From contig JADNRZ010000001.1 of the NCBI GenBank assembly GCA_015501605.1, positions 1,550,001 through 1,614,000 on the forward strand: a stretch of DNA of 64,000 bases. The letters are read 5' to 3'. This DNA is from Panaeolus papilionaceus (taxonomy: Eukaryota; Basidiomycota; Agaricomycetes; Agaricales). The notes beneath the pieces are model-generated. The model saw only the letters and a list, made by a program, of their open reading frames with translations. It had not been told where the DNA came from and made no database searches. The position numbers and the translations under genes were made by a program. Each line of letters starts with the position of its first letter. Position 1 is the stretch's first letter. This document shows, one piece after another, positions 14,401-27,500 of the stretch.

Positions 14401-15972
14401 ATGAGATCCGCATTCCTACAACTCTTTGCCTTCTGCAGTATTATCCACCTGGGATGCGCAGCAACGTTTCAGCGTGCAGGCGCATCGTTTAAAGCACCCG
14501 TGACCGTAGCCCCTGGGTTTTCAGCTCATGTTTTGTTTTCTGGGCTGACCAACCCGCGGGGCATAGCCTTCGATTCAAGGCAAAATCTCCTCGTCGTAGA
14601 GCATGGTGTCGGGGTCACAGCTTTCAGCCAAGTTAACGGTGGTTGGGAGCGTTCGACAGTCGTTCAAAATCCAGATTTCAATCAAGGAATCCAAGTTGAC
14701 GGAGATGTATTATACGTCAGCTCTCCCTCACAAGCACTAGCCTTCCGCTATAACGCAGCAACAAAGAGCATTATTGGTAGCGGAGTACCTGTTGTGACTG
14801 GCCTGCCGCCAGATGGCGGTAAGACGCAGACCTAATGGTTGAAAGACGAGTGCTAATACGTCAACAGAGTTAACAACGCACACCCTTCAACTAGAGAAGA
14901 ACTCTTCTGGACGTACCGTTGCTCTATTGATCGGCACAGGCCCAAAAACAAACATTGACGCAACTGCTCGTGATCCCGCGTCTGGTCGTTCAGAAATCAG
15001 GAGGTTCCAGATTTCTGGCATTCCAAAAGCACCACAAGTGTGGACAAGCGGTCGCATAGTCGCCGACGGTCTTCGTAATCCGACAGGTTTCGCTTTCCCG
15101 CCTGCTGCAGCCGGAATTACCGCTTCCAAAGCACAATCTCTAGCCATAGTCGAGAATGGGGCTGACATAGATGGCGTAACTGGGATAAGTGCGACATTTG
15201 CCAACGACAATCCAGCTCACGAGTTCAATGTCGCAACCTTCCCGATGTCGAATCCTGACGGCTCTCTGCCCAACAGCAGCCCTCAGACTTTTGGGTTCCC
15301 TGATTGCGCTTCTTTATGGAATCCGGATGCAGACCCTAATTCTGACCGTCAGTTTGAGGTTCATGCTCGTGGCTTCCAGTTTAGTCTGGAGCTGGATCCA
15401 ACCAGGGGAGATGCATTCTGTCAACAAACCACAAACAACGTACCACCAATGTTGAACTTCCAGGTATGTCGCTCATGGAACGAGCTCAAAAGTATGTTGA
15501 CGAGACTGGACTTCGAACAGGCTCATTCCGCCCCTCTGGATATCAAGTTTTTCGACTCCACCTCAACAAAAGCAGGAGTTAGCTCGTTCCCCGCTCAATT
15601 CAATGCCAACGCGTTCGTCTCGTTCCATGGTTCAGCTAACAGGGACCCTCCAACTGGCTATGGTGTAGTTCGGTAAGCACATATCAGCCATGCTGATTGA
15701 AAGTAACTTACCATGTTCAATCAGTGTTCCATTCCCACTCAACCCACAATTCGGAAACGGTCTCGGCTATTCATTCATCATCCAAGCCACGAACTTGACA
15801 GGCTGTCCCGTGAACTGTAATGCTATACGTCCCGTAGGTTTAGCATTTGGAAACGATGGACGGTTGTTCATCAGTAGCGACGCGACAGGAGAGGCGAGTG
15901 TTTGCTAGTTCCCTATAGTTCGCAATGTCTGACCGAATTTGTTTCTAGCTTTTGTTTGTTCAAAGAGGGTAA
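14401..15972 (+). CDS. Secreted PQQ-dependent sugar dehydrogenase, CAZy AA12
   Basis: Five exons: 14401-14818, 14868-15463, 15521-15672, 15725-15893, 15949-15972; 452 residues. A signal peptide is visible (hydrophobic residues 3-20, cleavage near GCA-A). The rest is the six-bladed glucose/sorbosone dehydrogenase fold: LTNPRGIAFD, DGDVLYVSS, GLRNPTGFAF, ENGADIDGV, QAHSAPLDIKFF, SFHGSANRDPPTGYGVVR and RPVGLAFGNDGRLFISSD. The family is pyrroloquinoline-quinone-dependent pyranose dehydrogenase (type member from Coprinopsis cinerea), which oxidises sugars such as fucose and passes electrons to a cytochrome or an LPMO. The type enzyme also has an AA8 cytochrome and a CBM1; neither is present here. 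The 57-base intron 2 is in frame and would add a spurious insert if missed. The last intron (15894-15948) starts with GC (GAG|GCGAGT) and gives a short C-terminus ending in FVQRG. It converges on the AA9 gene. Confidence 0.88.
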
Positions 15973-16069
15973 CAACATTCAGTTCAGGCAGGAGGTTCAC
16001 GTTAGGCTCCGATGTGATTTGTTGCGTAAATATACATTGAGATAGAGTGGAGAAGTAAGGGTAGAAAGT

Positions 16070-17060
16070 TTAGCCAGACCAGACAGAACCTCCTGGTGCG
16101 GTGTAGCTCTGAAGGTTGTTATAGATGTTGACCTAGGGTCATACAAAATAGGGTTAATGAAACACTTCAAGTGAATAGTTCAGAAAATCTTACAGTAATG
16201 CCTGGATCAGAGGCTTTGTAGTATCCTGGGATGGCAATCTTGGGTGGGTTTCCGCTTCCTCCACCAGTAACTTTAACTTGGGCACAACCTGACCACAAGT
16301 ATTAGTTTGACTATAGAGTTAATATCGAAAGAATAACGTACCGATGTAGAACTGAGCGCCAGGATAGGAGGAGGCAACATGGAGGGCGATCTACAAGATT
16401 TCCTGAGCTTTCTCCCACCGTCAAGATATGAAAGACAACCACTCACGATCTCAGCACGGAGAAGGTACTCGCCAGCTGGCAGCGACGATGGGATTTTGAC
16501 GCTGTGTTTACCTGCATTAAGATATCTGTGAGCCCTTGTGAAATCAAACGTAACGGGTCGGCTAACCTGCATTTGAATTGACAACATCAGTGGCCCACTG
16601 CTGGGAGCTTGGGTTGAGGAGACCGGAAGAGTAGATCTTTGTCCACACAGTTCCCTGACCATCGAAAGAAGCAGCACTGGATGGAGCTTTGGCAATGTAC
16701 ACTTGTACAGGTCCCTTGTGGCCTCCAGATATCGGGTCCTCTCCTGTGCGTTGAGCGTGCTGGTGCCATTCAAAGGTAATGGTAGCACCAGCACTGATGG
16801 TGGCAGTTGAGACACCTGACCCAGAAAGACCGTTCACATTGCAGGTCATGTCTTTGGAGGTGACATCAGTGACTGGGTTGTTATTTGGTGGGACACGTAG
16901 GTATTTGTTTTGGCCTAGGTCAGCCTATTCAACGTCTCGTCAGACAGCGCTGGTAGAGCAAAGGGATGTGCGTCCTTACCCCATTGTTCCAGATATACTG
17001 CATGGTGAAATGAGCATTGGCAACTGCGGCTGAGGCCAAAAGAGCACTAGCGATCTTCAT
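16070..17060 (-). CDS. Secreted lytic polysaccharide monooxygenase, CAZy AA9
   Basis: Six exons on the minus strand: 17060-16980, 16924-16567, 16511-16447, 16390-16342, 16288-16194, 16132-16070; 236 residues. A 16-residue signal peptide ([16 protein letters not shown]) leaves histidine 17 as the first mature residue. H17 and H96 (in SGGHKGP) form the copper histidine brace, with axial Y183 and Q181 in the block AQFYIGCAQVKV. C55 and C186 can form the family disulfide. LPMOs of this family oxidatively cleave cellulose or hemicellulose with H2O2 or O2 plus an electron donor. The protein is a single domain with no CBM1. Its neighbour, tail to tail, is an AA12 dehydrogenase, a possible electron donor. 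All junctions keep phase and the length is typical of the family. Confidence 0.95.
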
Positions 17061-17761
17061 GTTGGCGAAAATATGATATGAGGGAGAAAGACAGTCAAGT
17101 TCAGCCTCTTTTTATATGGCCAAAGTCGACATTACTAAGTCGACACTATTCGCGAAGAAAACCATAGTGTAACCACAGACGAACAAAATTGTGAGTTGCA
17201 AAAGTGTCGTCAGTATGTTCCGACAGCTTTTCCGAGGTTAAGTGCAGTCTTGGCTAATAGTCGGAACCACGAGTGATTAGTACACCACTGATAGTAACTC
17301 GTCCAGGAAGCAGTAGGAATGCTTGAACCTCGGAGAGTTAAAACGTTGCTAATTGAATGACGGAAATTCTGATGACAGAAGCTTAAAGCAGGGAGTTTTG
17401 GGGATGCAATTGAAAAGCCATGCGTCCGCTTTCAGTGAAGAATGTGTTGAGTGATCCTTTCATAGCAGAAAGGTACAAACCAAAAGCGCTCTGTTCAGAG
17501 CCTGCAAACAACTTTAAGATAGAACGTGGGAGTATTTTATAAACTCCGCTGGTGACCACATTGAACATTGTAAATAACAACTCCTACCTTGACTCCATCT
17601 CTTTAACTTCTACCTTCTTTGCTCCAAGATAACATACATTTAGTCTGGAAATAGACATACCGTGCTCCAAAATTAGCACCCTCCTTCAATTCCATCCGCA
17701 AACCAGAACCATTTGACGGCAACACGAGGACTACTATCGACATTTTCTCGGTGTATTGTCC
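17061..17761. other. Divergent promoter region between the AA9 LPMO and PPIL4 genes
   Basis: About 700 bases shared by two outward-transcribed genes. It contains the LPMO TATA box. No gene is supported; the small minus-strand frame at 17383-17580 has no recognisable product. Confidence 0.5.
17109..17116 (-). promoter_or_regulatory. TATA box of the AA9 LPMO gene
   Basis: On the minus strand the sequence TATAAAAA stands 49 bases before the ATG at 17060. Like the AA12 gene, this gene has a consensus TATA box, whereas the nearby housekeeping genes show none. Confidence 0.6.
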
Positions 17762-19354
17762 ATGTCCGTGCTTTTGGAGACGTCGCTTGGAGATATCGTG
17801 ATAGACTTAGAAGTTGATAATTGTCCTAAAACCTGTGAAAACTTTCTAAAGTTATGCAAAGCATATTATTACAATCTGAATGCCTTCTTCAATGGTGTGT
17901 TTCTATCAATCAGTTTTGTACAAATTATTGACACCTTGACAGTCTCAAAAGATTTTTTGGCGCAGACAGGTGATCCGACAGCCACAGGGACTGGAGGGGA
18001 GTCAATATGGTCATATATCGCGTCTCAATCATCCTCTGAAATTTCGATACCTCGGTACTTTCCTCCTGAGATACAACCTAAATTGAAACACAATAGCAAG
18101 GGCACAGTTTCCATGGCTGTAGCCCCAGCGTTAGAAGGACAGAAAGGTGGATGCGGGAGCCAGTTCTTTATCACACTTGCAGATAATATTGATTACCTGG
18201 ATGGTAAACATGCTGTGTTCGGTCATGTGGTGGAAGGTCTAGAAACATTGGACAAGCTAAACGAGGTTTTTGTGGACCAGGACGGCCGACCTTTCAAAGA
18301 CGTCAGGATACGACACGTAATTATTCTGGGTGCGCGCCGCACTTGTAAATCTAACACTCTTGAACTAATGATTGTTGGGAAACAGACGATCCTTTTGATG
18401 ATCCACCGGGTCTTATTAGACCACCATCTTCACCAACGAGACCCCCCGATAATTCTACGCGCATCGCTGAAGATGAAGATCCACTTGCAACTCTGCCAGA
18501 GGAGGAGGAAGAGAAGATACGTCGCGAAAAGGCTGCTGCTGCCTCCGCACTTACGCTCGAAATGGTTGGTGATCTACCGTTCGCCAACGTTCGACCTCCC
18601 GAAAACGTTCTGTTTGTTTGCAAACTTAATCCAGTGACGAGAGACGAGGACTTAGAGCTAATATTTTCACGGTTTGGCACCATAATGAGTTGTCAGGTCA
18701 TTCGCGATAAACGAACCGGTGACTCTCTGCAATATGCGTTCATAGAGTTCGATAAACGGGAGGATGCAGAACAAGTAAGCCACGTCACTTCACTGTCGCT
18801 TGGGTTTCACTGACGATCAAATGCAGGCCTACTTCAAAATGCAGAATGTACTTGTAGATGACCGTCGCATTTGGGTTGATTTGTAAGTAGTGAAATATTC
18901 TAGACTCGAGCACGTTCTTGAGACGCTAACAAACTTGCCCTTGCTTTATAGCTCCCAATCAGTGGCGCGGTTGAACACTCATTGGTCCAATGACATCGTC
19001 AAAGGATCTCGAAACTCCAACAAGGTGTCAGGATTCGGTGGTAGAGATGATTTGGCAGAGACTAGGCGCTACCGCGCTGATGAGGAAGGATCTCGGAATT
19101 CCGGTGGCTACGGAATGGTTTTTGATGTTTCGGCGGATAAAGGTTCTCGACGCAAACGGAGTCGCAGCAGGGATAAATACAGAAATAGAGACCGCTCATC
19201 AGAGCGCCATAAGGACCGGCGCCGTTCACGTTCGTCGTCTCCTCGTCGCCAACGGGACCAAGACCGAGATAAATATCGAACTTCTGAACGCGAAAAGGAC
19301 AGAAGCCATCGGCACTTGGAGGATAGATCCAGTCGACGGGATGGGCGGCACTAA
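17762..19354 (+). CDS. PPIL4: Cyclophilin with RRM, PPIL4-type splicing factor
   Basis: Five exons: 17762-17894, 17943-18329, 18386-18774, 18827-18882, 18952-19354; 455 residues. A cyclophilin domain (residues 1-165: [57 protein letters not shown]) is followed by a linker with [10 protein letters not shown], an RRM (about residues 235-320: [31 protein letters not shown]) and an Arg/Ser/Asp/Glu-rich tail with [18 protein letters not shown] repeats. The family consists of nuclear peptidyl-prolyl isomerases associated with the spliceosome. The cyclophilin pocket lacks some residues of CypA (the region around the family's catalytic Arg is FLAQTG), so activity may be weak. The ATG at 17762 gives the canonical MSVLLET start. 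Intron 1 (48 bases) is in frame and easily missed. Confidence 0.93.
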
Positions 19355-19719
19355 GTGCCCTAACGAGGCCCAGTTTGTCGGTGCCGTGCGTAAGCTGTGC
19401 TGCCTTTGCCCTCACCCGTCAGCGCCCAAATCTGTATCAGTCAACCAACAATTCTGTCCTTTCCTGTTATAGACAGCTTACCTGTTTACTGTGGGCAGCA
19501 GTCACTAGCCACTACTATTGTATCGGTGTATGTATTGATTCCCCTCTCCCCGCAGCCTACCGTCCATTTTTGTGATCCTGCTTCATCCTGTGCAGTGGGC
19601 CCCAAAAGCGTCATGGTGAGGCATATTTGTTGAGTCCGGTTCAGTGTTCCTTATATATAGTACCCTTGTTTCACCAACTCGCATTCCATTACTATCCCAC
19701 ACGTTTTCCCTCCTAAACG
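19355..19719. other. Intergenic region, BTB gene promoter
   Basis: The 365-base spacer includes the PPIL4 3' flank and a TATA box for the BTB gene. No gene seen. Confidence 0.5.
19652..19659 (+). promoter_or_regulatory. TATA box of the BTB gene
   Basis: TATATATA-like sequence 61 to 68 bases before the ATG at 19720, in a pyrimidine-rich leader region. Confidence 0.5.
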
Positions 19720-20550
19720 ATGACCTTTTCAAACGCCTCCTACTACGATGTTCACGACCCAGATGTCGTTATTCTCACCAGCGAGACCGACAATCCAACT
19801 GAATTTTATTTGCACAGTACCGTGTTAGCCAGCGCGTCGCCCTTTTTTGGGGACATGTTCACCTTACCACAGTCATCCCTTCACTCTGATGGGCTGCCTG
19901 TTATCCCTGTTTCGGAATCCAGTCGCGTTATGGAGATACTGTTGAACCTAGTCTATGGCCCCGACGATCCAGTTGACGTTGATACAATGGAAGAACTGTC
20001 CTCTGCCCTGGGAGCAGCGATCAAGTATGACTTCACGCATGCAATCCTTATCCTCCGAACGCTTCTGAAGACACCACGATTCCTGCACAAGCATGCGATT
20101 CACGTTTACGCAATCGCATCTATGCATGAGTTGGAGGATGAAATGGAGGCGGCAGCAAAAGAGACGTTCAAATTAAATCTTTTAGAAGGACCGCCAAATG
20201 ATGATCTCCGGTACATCAGCGCTTTTGACTACCACCACCTTCTCCACCTTCATCATCGCCGAGCCATCGCTGCAGCAAAGCTTTTCAAATGCCCTGATGG
20301 TGTAACATGCATGCAGTGCAACAACTCCGTATCAAATATGCACGATCCCCCAATGTGGTGGAAGATGTTCGAAGCCATGGCTAGGGATGAAATGGATGAA
20401 CGGCCTGCAACAGATATTATCTTCGGGTCAAAGTTCCTGTTTCAGGCAGTGGAGAGGTCTGGGTGTTCGGGTTGCTCTGAGAGCATCGTGCATTCCTGGG
20501 AGGTATTAATGCAGCTGAAGAAAAAGATCGACGAACTGCCATTATCATGA
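19720..20550 (+). CDS. BTB/POZ domain protein
   Basis: A single uninterrupted exon of 276 residues. The N-terminal 120 residues form a BTB/POZ fold: DPDVVILTS, FYLHSTVLASASPFFGDMF, then VIPVSESSRVMEILLNLVYG. Downstream are helical segments and a short cysteine group (CPDGVTCMQC near residue 195 and CSGCSES near 252). Mushroom genomes carry dozens of such stand-alone BTB proteins. Some BTB proteins recruit substrates to Cullin-3, but nothing here shows that for this one. The role is unknown. Lack of introns contrasts with the neighbours but is common for this expanded family. Confidence 0.85.
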   Translation: MTFSNASYYDVHDPDVVILTSETDNPTEFYLHSTVLASASPFFGDMFTLPQSSLHSDGLPVIPVSESSRVMEILLNLVYGPDDPVDVDTMEELSSALGAAIKYDFTHAILILRTLLKTPRFLHKHAIHVYAIASMHELEDEMEAAAKETFKLNLLEGPPNDDLRYISAFDYHHLLHLHHRRAIAAAKLFKCPDGVTCMQCNNSVSNMHDPPMWWKMFEAMARDEMDERPATDIIFGSKFLFQAVERSGCSGCSESIVHSWEVLMQLKKKIDELPLS

Positions 20551-21061
20551 ATCCATTTGTCCTCGCTCTACATCCCAACCTATTTCTTGCAATCCTTGGC
20601 ATATAGTTTCATTTTTGGACGCTTTGGTCGACTCTTCTGTAACACTACTACATGCACCACGCGGACATATTTATCGTAATTTATCTGCCTGTTACATATC
20701 TATCTCTTATCACTTTGTCCGCATTATTATGTAGAATACTTCAAAGTAGTACTAGCACTTAGTTATTACTTGTAATGATTTTATGAAACCTCTGTTACAG
20801 TCACATACATAGTCATAATTCGCATTCTACACCACCAACCTTGATGAGCTTAAAAGTAGCTAATGCATGGCGAAAGAATTTTATGCACACATTTTTTGAA
20901 TGCTATCCGAATCGACAGAAGATCCTTCCGATCAGTCGTGAGCTATTTCAAAACACCCAATCACCACCATGACTCCAATCATTTCCATTCTACCCCCCTG
21001 TGATTGGATTTAAGGCATCTTGTTGAAATCTTACTCTATCTCTTTAACTATTAACATCGCT
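20551..21061. other. Intergenic region between the BTB and P5CDH genes
   Basis: AT-rich spacer of 511 bases containing the BTB 3' flank and the P5CDH promoter. No gene or repeat seen. Confidence 0.5.
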
Positions 21062-23239
<2,178 letters not shown>

Positions 23240-24101
23240 CAGCTTGCGTGCAACAAAACAATAAGCGACATGTAATGTAACATTATCTCATCCAATTACC
23301 AGCTTTAAATGTGTATACATATGTTCATCAACCCTCAACTGATTTTGGCTGAACTCGCATTGATGATGGGCGCTTGTATGGCATAACGGATTGTAAGCGT
23401 TGCACAATCAAGACTTATTACACTAATTTTGCGAAACCCATGTCTGCTTTCTAATTGCTGACTAGGTTTTTCTGCCGTCGATGCGCTCGAAGTGCTTCGA
23501 ACGTAATATCTACGGATTCTCGTATTGGCCGCGATAGCATTTCACCAATATTTACACTACGGGCAAAGTGAAGTCTGTTTTCACACGTCCGAGGCTTGTC
23601 CGTTCCGCGTCTGTGCGATGTCTTGTTTTGCATTTAAACTCAGCTGATGAACCAGTCTGAATTCATGCAATGGTTTGTTCGGCTCTGGTTCATCCACTGA
23701 AAATCAATTTGAACCATTTTTGAGTTAGACGTTATCTGAATAGTTGACGATTATATGATTAGATGTCCATTAAGTAGATAGTACATGATCATGATAAATG
23801 CTGAGAATGACAAGATAATTGCAGGATACAGGACAATGATGCAGAGAAAGCACGCTAGAGAAAACGGAGGCAATATTAAATGCTACAAAAATTGCGAAAC
23901 ATAATAAAATTTTTATAAAAGCAATGCAATGTTTAATGGAAATACTCGGACGCAAAAAATGTGGTTGTCTTTCGGATGGTACGGCACTGTGAATCTGGGC
24001 CTGCTCGCAACATTGACCGCCACTGCGTGGAGCTCAGTGGAAGAGCATTCCCTAATTCAACATCCCTTTTCCGGGTTTGGTACCACACTTCATTGGCTTC
24101 G
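23240..24101. other. Intergenic region left of the copia element
   Basis: About 860 bases without a supported gene. Short frames exist on both strands near 23930-24100, next to the insertion site, but none has a recognisable product. Confidence 0.45.
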
Positions 24102-24106
24102 GACCA
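24102..24106. repeat. Target-site duplication, left copy (GACCA)
   Basis: GACCA directly precedes the left LTR and recurs directly after the right LTR at 29715-29719. A 5-bp duplication is the normal footprint of copia integrase. Confidence 0.9.
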
Positions 24107-24447
24107 TAAAAGAATAAGGCTAAGGCGATAGTGAACTCCAACAGTCGCAACTGTGGAGAGGAACCTTGGTGAACGATAAAGAAGAAAGGACTGAGTGTTG
24201 AGTCCTTAAGCAGAGGTAAAGAAAAGAGAGAAAACACTGTAGAATTGAGGTGCTACTCGACTGCTTATATACATGTAGAGTAGCTAGGTAAATATAGCTG
24301 AAACGATACCAATACTTTGGTATAAGGGATGATGCATAATGTGGGTATGAAGAAGTTCCCGGTTACAAGTAAAGATAGATGGAACAATAAGGAGACAAGA
24401 ATAGAGACGACTCGGGAACTGGTAGACGATAGAAAAATATTCTAACA
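24107..24447 (-). repeat. 3' LTR of the copia element
   Basis: A 341-bp direct repeat of 29374-29714, identical by eye. On the coding strand it starts TGTTAG and ends CTTTTA. Confidence 0.95.
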
Positions 24448-24456
24448 CTCCCCTTC
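24448..24456 (-). other. Polypurine tract of the copia element
   Basis: On the coding strand GAAGGGGAG lies immediately before the TG start of the 3' LTR, where plus-strand DNA priming is expected. Confidence 0.8.
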
Positions 24457-24556
24457 AAACATGGAAGTGTAGTAAACGACGTGTTTGCAAAATAGAAAAT
24501 AAAGAAAGAAAGCATAGACGAGGGACGAGATAAAATAAGCGATAATAGAAACTCAT

Positions 24557-27500
24557 CTAAGCAATCAAATGAAGACCCATAGAAGAAGCGAAATGTTTGT
24601 GTTTCATGGAAGGAAGGGCCTTGGTAAGAACATCGGCAGTCATATCTTCAGTAGGACAGTAAGTCAAAAGAATTTTACCCTCCTCGATAGTATAGCGAAT
24701 AAAATGGAAGCGAATGTCGATATGTTTGGTGCGAGCATGATAGCGATCGTCCTTGGCAAGTGCGATGGCTCCCTGGTTGTCGGAAAATATAGGGATAGAT
24801 GGTTCGGAGCCAAAGAGTTCTTTTGAAAGAGCACGAAGCCAGACAGCTTCCTTGGCAGCATGAGTGAGAGCGACATATTCAGATTCGGTAGTGGAAAGAG
24901 TGATGAGAGGTTGTCGCTTGGAAGACCATGAAATGGCGCCGCCATGAAGGAGGAAGACATAGCCGGAGATGGGGCGACGGCCTTCAGTGGAACTGCCATC
25001 GGAATCGGAATAACCAGTGAGAGGTTCATCATGTTGATGACCTAAGATGAGCCAAAGATCCTTAGTGCCCTTCAGATACTGATAGACACGCTTGAGAGCG
25101 GTCCAGTGGGCGATTCCAGGGTTCTGGAGGAATTGGGCAAGTTGAGAACAGGCGAAGGTGATGTCAGGACGAGTGGCAACAGAAGCATATTGGAGAGCGC
25201 CTAATGCCTCAGCATAGGGCTTGTTTCGCATTTCAGCGATGCCTTGAGTGTTGGTGGGTCCCTGATCCTTGGATAAGGTGACATTAGGGTCCATAGGTGT
25301 AGCAGAAGGCTTGGCGTCGGCGAAACCATAACGAGCGATGATTTGTTCCAAGTAAGCGCGTTGCGAAAGAGCGATGGTGCCATGTGAGCGATCACGCTTG
25401 ACTTCTATGCCAAGAAACCAAGAGATAGGTCCCATGTCGGTAACTTCAAGCTTGGATTTGATGAGACGTTTAAGGATGCGCATTTTGCTGGAGTTGGAGG
25501 TGATAAGGGACATGTCATCGACGTGGACAAAGATGATGGAGGTTTCACCATCAGGATGATGGCGCACAAAGACTGCATGGTCATGTTCGCAGCGTTCGAG
25601 TTGAAAGTCCTTGAGAATGGAGCGTAGTACCTCGTACCAGCGTTTGCCAGATTGCTTGAGTCCATAAATGGAGACTTTGAGTTTGAGTACTTGGCCAGGT
25701 TTGAATCCTTCGAGATTGTAAAGAGGAGGAGGTCGCATGTAGATTTCTTCGTCAGGAGAGAGTTTGCCATATAGGTAAGCCGATTTGACGTCCATGGATT
25801 CTATTTCCCAGTTCTTTGCAGCAGCGTAAGCCAAAATCATCCTTGCGGATGGGAGTTTGCATACTGACGCATAGGTGTCGTCGGAGTAGTAGTCGACTCC
25901 ATCGACCTGGGTGTAGCCTTGAGCGACAAGACGTGCACGGTAGCCAGTAACGTTTCCTTGAGCATCTCGTTTGGTGCGAAAGACCCACTTCGATCCTACT
26001 ATGTTGGTATTGTCGGGTGCGTCGACGAAGTCCCAAGAGTCGCGAGATGTGAGGCGGAGAATCTCTTCCCTCATGGCAGTTAACCATTTGTCTTTGTTGG
26101 GAGAGTTCATAGCCTCTTGGACAGTGCGAGGATCGAGGGCAAGCGCTTCAGAAGTGAAGGCCTCAAGAAAGATAGGAAGGTAGGGATCGTTGGGGAAAAG
26201 TGAAGCAAAACCATCGTATAAAGATTGTGGATACCGAGATGTTGGTTTGCGGATACGTTTGCCAGTTGCAAGAAGTGGATTGATAGGTTCAGAGTCGGCG
26301 TCAGCTGTGGGAGAATCCGGTCGAGCGTCATTGTCAACAGATGTTGGGATGGGAAGATCGATAGGATCTTGAGAAGGAGAAGTTGGTGGTGAATCTAAAT
26401 TTGGTTCAACAGATAATTCTGGAACATCTGGATACACACGCTCCCCTTCAATGATGGGAGACTGGATGATAAATTCGAAGTTGCGCTCGGTGGTAATTTT
26501 GCGTTGAGAAGGCCAATAAATGCGGTCGCCATTTGAGGAGGGGTCGAAACCGACCCAATGAGCAGTGTCGCCACGAGTAGAGAGTTTCGATGAGTAAGTG
26601 ACCTGAGAAACGACAGGGGCTCCCCAAGGGTGAAGTCGAGAGACGTCGGGGATGAGACCACTGTGTGCCTCGTAAGGAGATTTACCAATCCTCTTCTTGT
26701 AGGTAAGATTATGAATGAGGACGGCGTGGCGCATTGCTTCTCCCCATAACCATGTGGGTAGACCAGAGTCGATGAGAAAAACACGGACCATGTTAAGAAT
26801 AGTCCTGTGAACACGTTCAGCTCGGCCATTGTGCTGTGGAGTGTCGTGGGTGGTGAGCTTAAAAATAGCTCCCTTGCTGGAGATCCACGACTTGAACTCG
26901 TCGGAGAGAAAAGAACCGTCACAATCCGATTGGAAAACCTTGAAGTTGATGTTGTGCTGCGTCTCATGTTGAGTGATGACGTGGGAGAAGGTAGCGAAAG
27001 CATCAGACTTGGAGCGCATGAGCGGCATCTCGAGCCAGCTCGTAGCATCGTCAAGGATGGTGAGGGCATATTGCATGTGGGATATGGTTTGAGTAGAAGC
27101 TGGTCCCCAGATGTCGATGTGAAAATGGTCGCCAAAGTTAGTTGCCAGAGGTGAGATCCTTTCCTTGTGAATGATGGCACGAGTCATCTTTCCTTTTGCA
27201 CAAGGAATACAGGTTGGTATGTTGGTGTTAGGATCTGAAGTGAGTTTGTAGCCTTTGAGAGAGTTCGATTTGATCATCTGTTTTATGTAGGCGAAGTTTA
27301 CGTGACCAAGGAGACGATGGAGCTCAGAGAGAGAGACAGAAATAATGTTGACAGAAGCAGAGAAAGCGATGTCAGATCCAGTATGGTCAATGCGATAAGT
27401 GCCGTTGGTTTTGGGAATAGTAGCAATGACTTCATCAGCTGCGTTTCGAATGACAAGTTTGTTTCCTCCACCAGTCCAGAACCATCCAGCGTCGTCGAGA

